From: Stramonita haemastoma
Taxonomy: Eukaryota > Mollusca > Gastropoda > Neogastropoda > Muricidae
Assembly: GCA_030674155.1 (NCBI GenBank)
Contig: CM060320.1
Location: 12,355,137-12,367,636 of the forward strand
Direction: 5' to 3'
DNA: 12,500 nt
This document shows, piece after piece, positions 7,886 to 12,500 of the stretch. A program made the translations under genes and the position numbers. The number at the start of each line of letters is the position of its first letter. Within the stretch, counting starts at the first letter, position 1. The notes under the pieces are model-generated. The model searched no databases. It had not been told where the DNA came from and was given only the letters and a program-made list of their open reading frames with translations.

Positions 7886-8344
7886 AAAAACTCCAAAACA
7901 AGTAAATAAAAACAACAGAAGAATAGATACAGGAATAGATGAGTGAATGAACGAGTGAATGATTGAAAAAAACAACCCACTTTGTATGAATTGCCTCATA
8001 CATATTCAAATCTTCACTTGCTGAAAACTAAGTCACTCATTCGTATTTCACCAATAAGTCCATCCAATCATACCTACTATTACTTTTTTTTTCAAATGAA
8101 GATTTCTGTCTGTCAAAACCATTGTCGTAGTTTTAATTTGTCTGTAAACGTACCAAAATCATCAATACAAAAAGAAATATTATCAGAAAATAAGATTAAT
8201 ACCAATCTCCTGAAAGAAAACATTCGTCTATATCTGCTCTGCGCCAAAAAATTATATTGACCATCTGCATCCACAGCATATGAAGCAGAAATCTGAGAAA
8301 ATAATTATAGTTATTTGAGCGGAGAAATCTGCTGTGACATAGTA
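7886..8344. other. unassigned AT-rich stretch
   Basis: AT-rich sequence with no coding or RNA signal. The last part, 'ggagaaatctgctgtgacat' at about 8320-8339, resembles the 3' terminal wording of some molluscan SINEs as I remember them, but it is too short to call. Confidence 0.45.
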
Positions 8345-8635
8345 GTAGGAGGCACCCATCAGTCTCGGAAGACTATGGAGTTTCGCTCTAGTCTTTAGAG
8401 CGCAAAGCCTGGGTAGGTAAGTATAGAGGGCAAGCTGTTACCCATGCAGCAGACCCCCCTCTCCACGCCACGGAATGATCCATTGGAAAGGCAATGACCG
8501 ATACGAATGGTTCCAGTACCGTCGCAGGAGCCACCCAAACACTGCCATATACAGCCCCAAGCTGCCCTGGGACTCCAACTCCCCGACTTTTCCTCAGGGA
8601 TGGTGTCTAAACACGACACCTGTGTGCATGCTGGT
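8345..8635. repeat. candidate interspersed repeat adjoining a SINE
   Basis: GC-richer than its surroundings, with an open minus-strand frame of 92 codons (8395-8673). Wording such as 'ggaggcacccatcagtctcg', 'gaagactatggag', 'cctgggtaggtaagt' and 'ccattggaaaggcaatgacc' looks familiar from repeats in aquatic animal genomes. It is not repeated elsewhere in this window. The open frame runs across the junction into the SINE body, which argues against it being a gene. I do not know the family. The boundary with the SINE near 8635 is approximate, because similarity to the 2417-2702 SINE fades there. Confidence 0.4.
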
Positions 8636-8900
8636 TTCTTTGTTATAATTTTGTCATCCGCTTCTACCGGCACACGATGGCGTGCTCTTCCGAAAGGCGG
8701 AACGGGGTTTTAACGTGTGCGCAAGATGTTATGCGTGCATTCGCACACGGGGCCTCGGTTTATAGTCTCATCCGAATGACTTTGACATTCAGTTCGATTT
8801 TTTCGTCAAACTGTGAAGAAAGGGTGAGGCTGGGTACGAACCCAGAACCTCACGGTTTACTTGTTGGCATGCGAACGTCTTAACCATCCTGCCACCTTCC
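8636..8900 (-). mobile_element. tRNA-derived SINE, family 2
   Basis: On the minus strand the head begins near 8900 with A box TGGCAGGATGG (8894 to 8884) and continues to B box GGTTCGTACCC (8842 to 8832), both close to RNA polymerase III consensus and spaced as in a tRNA gene. The body differs from family 1 at first but then joins it: GAGACTATAAACCGAGG (8769 to 8753), 'ccccgtgtgcgaatgcacgc', 'cttgcgcacacgttaaaacc', 'cgcctttcggaagagcacgc' and 'atgacaaaattataacaaag'. Family 1 at 2562-2690 carries the same blocks in the same order. The copy is therefore a different tRNA-like head on a shared central and 3' body. Confidence 0.82.
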
Positions 8901-9134
8901 TTTCTGACATAAAGTGGTAAAAAATAAAATAAAATCAGCTGACGGAAAAGAGAGTAGACTCTCTCTCTCTCTACTTACATTAAAACTCAGCAACGATTTT
9001 GGTTTCTGTGGCAAAAAGAACCACAAGACAATAATTCATGAGTGCATCAGGCAATATTATTAACTTTTCAAAGTTGGAAAGAAAAGAGAATCTTTGAAGT
9101 TGCCTTTGTCCATGTATGCCATCATGCAAAATTA
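8901..9134. other. unassigned stretch with a short CT run
   Basis: A (CT)n run of about seven units lies at 8959-8973, preceded by GAGAGTAGA; the rest shows no recognised feature. Confidence 0.5.
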
Positions 9135-9345
9135 TGTCCAGGTGTGAAGAAGATGTTTTACGTGCGTTCGTACACGTGACATGGCCTTATAGTCTCAACC
9201 AAGGACTTTAGGGGGAAGGGGAGTACAGTCAGCATTGAGATTGACTCTGGGGTAAAAAATTCTCCTTGGACAAGATTCTAATCCGGGTCAGCAGATCGCC
9301 AGTGCAATGCACAACGCTCTAACCGACAGGCTATCCTGTCACCAT
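9135..9345 (-). mobile_element. tRNA-derived SINE, family 1, copy 2
   Basis: On the minus strand the head reads 'ggtgacaggatagcctgtcg' with A box TAGCCTGTCGG (9333 to 9323). 'gcgatctgctgacccgg' and a mutated B box GGATTAGAATC (9284 to 9274) follow. The body has 'ttttttaccccagagtc', a CCCC-rich segment and GAGACTATAAGGCC (9197 to 9184), ending in 'gaacgcacgtaaaacatctt' near 9150. It has the most regular A box of the family 1 copies and lacks the 3' part seen at 2600-2702. Confidence 0.82.
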
Positions 9346-9389
9346 CGAAGCTTTAGAATGTTTGCATCTCCTTCTGAATGCCTGTTGCC

Positions 9390-9904
<515 letters not shown>

Positions 9905-10059
9905 TACTGTCTCGTCTGTCTGTCTTGTCTCTGTCTCTCTCTGTCTCTGTCTCTTGTCTGTCTCTTGTCTTCTGTCTCTCTCTCTCTCTTTCTGTCTCTC
10001 TTGTCTTGTCTGCTCTGTCGTCTGTCTGTCTCCCTCTCTCTTCCCACTCTCTCTCTTTG
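9905..10059. repeat. degenerate CT/GTCT-rich tract
   Basis: Interrupted CT and GTCT units, a more decayed relative of the 9390-9648 block. Confidence 0.9.
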
Positions 10060-10142
10060 GCGCGCGCGCGTGCGCGCGTATGTGTGTGTGCGTGCGTGTG
10101 CGTGCGTTGCGTGCGTGTGTGTTACGTGCGTGCGTGCGTGCA
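10060..10142. repeat. (GC)n/(GT)n/(GTGC)n alternating tract
   Basis: CGCGCGCGCG at 10061-10070 is followed by TGCGCGCGTATGTGTGTGTG and then GTGC repeats to 10142, almost all strictly alternating purine and pyrimidine. This is the strongest Z-DNA candidate in the window. Confidence 0.93.
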
Positions 10143-10202
10143 CCTACTTTGCTTGCTACTTTGCTTCTAGTACGTTCCAGATGCAAAATTTTAGTGTATG
10201 TG

Positions 10203-10225
10203 ATATATATATATCATATATATTA
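10203..10225. repeat. short AT-rich palindromic run
   Basis: GATATATATATATCATATATA with local self-complementarity, followed by a TTATTATT run and T-rich DNA. Confidence 0.8.
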
Positions 10226-10639
10226 TTATTTTTTTTTTTATAATTTTTTAACTTGTCATTGAGTAGAATTGTGCATATTTTTCATGAAGGCGGTTTGTGA
10301 AATGAATAAGATTTTCAAAATGGTGATTTACAACATACTATCCCAGCTGAAAGACTAGGTCTTAGATATTTTGCTGAGCGTGGTGTTGAAGAATTGGCTA
10401 TGTGGATTTCTGGCTGCAGTGGTGTGGTGTGGTGTTATGGGTTATAGAAATATTTCACGTGTCACTACACCACTGGGGAAAGGTGAACACTGAGACCATC
10501 ATAAAGGCCTTGTCTACTTTTTGATGGGGCCTTCTCCTTTTCTCTTCTGTCTGCATCCTGCTTCTGGTGTTTCGAACAGTGCTCTGTATATGGCTCTGTG
10601 GGGAAAGATTGTCTGGCACTGTGACTGTGCCTTTCTACT
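10226..10639. other. unassigned stretch
   Basis: No gene or RNA recognised. A small GGTGT repeat (about 10417-10436) is the only local pattern. Confidence 0.5.
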
Positions 10640-10972
10640 TTTTAGCTCTTGATCAAGAGAGTTTCCTCGCGAGGATGCCGGTTGGTGGGGGGTGGGGTGG
10701 GTGGGTGGGGGGGGGAGGGGGGAGCTTGTCAGTATGAAATTGCACCCCCACCCCAACCTTCTCGAAATTCTGTGTTAGGAATTCCCTCTTTCCTATCCCT
10801 CTCTTTGTTTCTACTTTGTATTTTTTCTACATGTTAATTTCTTCTTGTCTAATTTCTTTGTTTTTTGTTTATTCTCCTCCCTTTGTACCCAGAAAGACTG
10901 AAAAGGTGAATCTTATCTCCCACGCCGAAGTCGGGTGTTTCAGGACTACTTGGACATGTCAGTGCATCGTAT
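10640..10972 (-). repeat. repeat Q, left arm of a long inverted repeat
   Basis: Read on the minus strand, successive blocks match the right arm in the same order. These are 'cccgacttcggcgtgggaga' (10939 to 10920), 'ccttttcagtctttctgg', 'agagagggataggaaagagg', 'cagaatttcgagaagg', 'tactgacaagctcccccc', and finally 'catcctcgcgaggaaactct' near 10675. The arm contains the G-rich run at 10681-10722. No LINE insertion is present in this arm. Confidence 0.72.
10681..10722 (+). other. strong G-quadruplex motif
   Basis: Six G runs of 3 to 9 bases are separated by single T or A residues between 10686 and 10722. This exceeds the usual rule of four runs of three with loops under eight bases, and single-base loops are the most stable class. 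It lies inside the left arm of the Q inverted repeat; at the corresponding place the right arm has only CCCCCGGG. Confidence 0.9.
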
Positions 10973-11261
10973 TGTCGCTCACATGACAGATAATAACAAC
11001 TGCTGTCTTAGCATTTGATGAAGGAGAGGATCGAAAGAAGAAGATAATATCATCAAAAGTAATTGCGGTTTGTATGAAAATTGTATTTATTGAATGCTTT
11101 GAAGACAGAGCCAATATTAAGGTGGCTGCAATAGGAAGCAATACATACAACAGGCAGGTTCCTTTTGCTTCTACACAGAGGGTAAAGATATCCAAGTTCT
11201 CAAGAGAGTTTGTATACACTTCTATTCTGTTTTTCTTTGAACGCTAAGACAGCGGCTACTA
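10973..11261. other. spacer of the inverted repeat
   Basis: AT-rich sequence between the two Q arms. No gene recognised; a minus-strand frame of 86 codons (10959-11219) has no domain signal. Weak inverted similarity may continue a short way into it from both sides (GCTCACATG at 10978 and CATGAGC at 11272). Confidence 0.5.
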
Positions 11262-11366
11262 GTGTTTTTCACATGAGCTAAAGAACTTTCTCGCTGCTGT
11301 TAAGCACCTGACAAGTCAGGCCCAGCGCATCCGACTTCGGCACGGGAGACAATTGGTACCTTTTAA

Positions 11367-11465
11367 GCCTTTCTGGAGTGGAAGAAGCTGGTTGCAAAAT
11401 CTTCAGTTGTGCTCCCACGGTCCACGGGACTATGGTACAGGTAAAGGTGAAGAGGCCTTTCTGGA
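11367..11465. repeat. 11-bp target-site duplication around a LINE insertion
   Basis: GCCTTTCTGGA occurs at 11367-11377 and again at 11455-11465, immediately flanking the LINE-derived segment. The empty-site form (CTTTCTGG without an insert) is seen in the left arm of the same repeat at 10889-10896 on the minus strand. Confidence 0.88.
11378..11454 (+). pseudogene. extreme 3' end of a LINE ORF2 (77-bp insertion)
   Basis: The frame TGG AAG AAG CTG GTT from 11379 reads WKKLVAKSSVVLPRSTGLWYR and stops at TAA 11442-11444. This is the same C-terminal signature (EWxxLVxKSSVVPxR) as the fragment at 1123-1287 and comes from a related non-LTR element. Only the last two dozen codons and a short purine-rich tail (GGTGAAGAG) were inserted, so this is an extreme 5' truncation as left by abortive target-primed reverse transcription. 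The perfect flanking 11-bp duplication fixes both ends. An overlapping open frame at 11378-11569 in another frame is a shadow. Confidence 0.85.
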
Positions 11466-11662
11466 AAACAGGAACGAGAATGGACCATGAAGGCAGAAAA
11501 AACACAAAGGCAGGAAAAAAAGGAACACTGCAGAGACAGAGAGAGGGACAGGAAATAAGGAAGAGCTAGCAGAACAGAATTACTAGAAGTTGAGGCTGCT
11601 ACTTGTACTGACAGACCCCCGGGTATCTCCATGGGGAAATTTCTATTCAATGACTTAAACAT

Positions 11663-12204
11663 CTGGCTTGCTACACCTGTGCTGTACGTTTTTCTTTGTA
11701 GAACCTGTCATCATGTGCGGAATGTATCATACAGAGTTTCTGAGTTTAGCAAATCCTAACTGGAAGATACAACAAAATATATAAAACAGATTTGGAAATA
11801 AGATACCTTAAAATCACCACAGCTGGCTGCTCGAACAAAAGCCATCTCCTATACGGGGAACGGGGGTGGGTGGGGGGTGACCAATCTTTCAACTTTTGTG
11901 CCAGTGCACTTCTGACACGATAGTAGTGGACATGCACCTCCTTCCCTGGTCATCAGATTTCGCTTTAGTGACTGCTGGAGAACAGAGACAAATGCACAGA
12001 CCGTTCTGGAGTAGTCTTTGATTCATTCGTCCGCTGTCTCTGGGAGGGCAACAGTCACTCCATCCAATACCGCCATCTCCTGAAGGCATCGGAGATGGGA
12101 TCACTTAATGGTCCTCCGCTTTCTCACTCTTATATTGGTGTATTTTCTTGGAGCTGTGTCACTGAAACAGAACTTGAGCTATGTTTCATCACGCAACTTC
12201 CTTG
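11663..12204. other. unassigned stretch
   Basis: No gene, RNA or repeat landmark recognised apart from the G-rich run at 11855-11878. Open frames here are short and without domain signals. Confidence 0.5.
11855..11878 (+). other. G-quadruplex motif
   Basis: Runs of 4, 5, 3 and 6 G are separated by AAC, T and T, meeting the usual G-quadruplex rule within 24 bases. Confidence 0.85.
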
Positions 12205-12400
12205 GGAGACGGTAGAGCCAGGTGGTTCGAACGTTGTGCATTGCGCTCTCGATCTGCTGACCTGTGTTCAAATCCCGTCCAAAGGGATTTTTCTTCTAGT
12301 GGAGCTAACATCAGTGTCGACTCCACTTCCGCACCCCCATGCCCTTCCCAGAAAAGAAAGTCTTTGGAGGAGACTGTAGACCGAGATAGGCTTTGGTTTT
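12205..12400 (+). mobile_element. tRNA-derived SINE, family 1, copy 3
   Basis: The head reads 'acggtagagccaggtggttc' with a slightly expanded A box, then 'cgatctgctgacc' and B box TGTTCAAATCC (12265-12275). The body has 'cccgtccaaagggattttt', 'ggagctaacatcagtgtcga', a C-rich segment and GAGACTGTAGACCGAGA (12370-12386). After that it departs from the other copies, so the 3' half is lost or diverged. Heads of this copy and the one at 9135-9345 share 'cgttgtgcattgc', while copy 1 has lost it. Confidence 0.82.
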
Positions 12401-12500
12401 TGTTCCAGGGAATATGGAAGTGGTTTATCAGTGTGTAGAGTTGTCGACAGACAGACTTTAGTAGGTCTGGAATAGGATTCTTGTTGTTGGGAAATGCTTT

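Larger units (their letters stand above)
11262..11662 (+). repeat. repeat Q, right arm, split by a LINE fragment
   Basis: Blocks in order are 'ctgctgttaagcacctgaca' (11295), 'catccgacttcggcacggga' (11328), 'ccttttaagcctttctgg' (11359), then after the inserted LINE 'agagagggacaggaaataag' (11540), 'cagaattactagaagttgag', 'tactgacagacccccggg' (about 11608) and 'tatctccatggggaaatttc' (11624). All pair in order with the left arm on the opposite strand. The arm is longer than its partner because of the LINE insertion and its target duplication. Confidence 0.72.

Noticed and set aside
11005..11045. Possible hammerhead ribozyme core (TTGATGA ... CGAAA near 11016-11036)
   Set aside because: The conserved C before UGAUGA is a T, stem II would close on an A-C mismatch, and no stem III partner was found.
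10916..11349. DNA transposon (MITE) bounded by 22-bp terminal inverted repeats
   Set aside because: The inverted similarity continues well beyond those points on both sides and no target duplication abuts them, so the ends are not termini.

Overview
The window looks like non-coding nuclear DNA from a eukaryote, most likely a marine or freshwater mollusc, with a caenogastropod snail the best guess. The reasons are the very dense simple-sequence DNA, several tRNA-derived SINE copies, 3' fragments of non-LTR retrotransposons, and an interspersed repeat at about 361-651 whose wording I associate from memory with gastropod genomes. No intact gene was found. The long open frames are translations of microsatellites or fragments of transposable elements. 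There are no bacterial features such as operons or Shine-Dalgarno sites. The organism call is inference.

Layout, left to right. 1-353: (GA)n, (ACAG)n, GT-rich and (TA)n tracts. 361-651: decayed interspersed repeat. 651-1117: no recognised feature. 1118-1361: 5'-truncated LINE ORF2 end running straight into (GATA)n. 1362-1831: unassigned. 1832-6350: four direct, diverged copies of a roughly 450-500 bp unit, here called repeat R (copies A-D). Their spacers are filled with a tRNA-derived SINE (2417-2702), CA-rich DNA, a TAA/TAC trinucleotide block and CA/CT tracts. Copy B is split by a minus-strand SINE whose head joins a tRNA A-box half to a stretch closely resembling the internal part of 5S rRNA. 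6355-6483: a truncated copy of a second family, here called Q. 6959-7130: a 46-bp minisatellite. 7143-7885: TAG/CAG, TA, CCAT and ACAT arrays. 8345-8900: a further repeat plus a minus-strand SINE with a different tRNA-like head. 9135-9345: another minus-strand SINE. 9396-10225: CT, GTCT, Z-prone GC/GT and AT tracts. 10640-11662: a long inverted repeat made of two outward-facing Q copies, with a strong G-quadruplex motif in the left arm and a small LINE insertion flanked by a perfect 11-bp target duplication in the right arm. 11663-12205: unassigned except for a second G-rich run. 12205-12400: another SINE.

The elements are nested, so they give relative timing: repeat R duplicated before the tRNA/5S SINE landed in copy B, and Q was already present when the LINE fragment inserted into one of its copies. 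The SINE and LINE pieces are consistent with target-primed reverse transcription, with the LINEs supplying the enzyme, but all visible copies are dead fragments. The names R and Q are local labels. All similarities were judged by eye, without alignment software or database searches.
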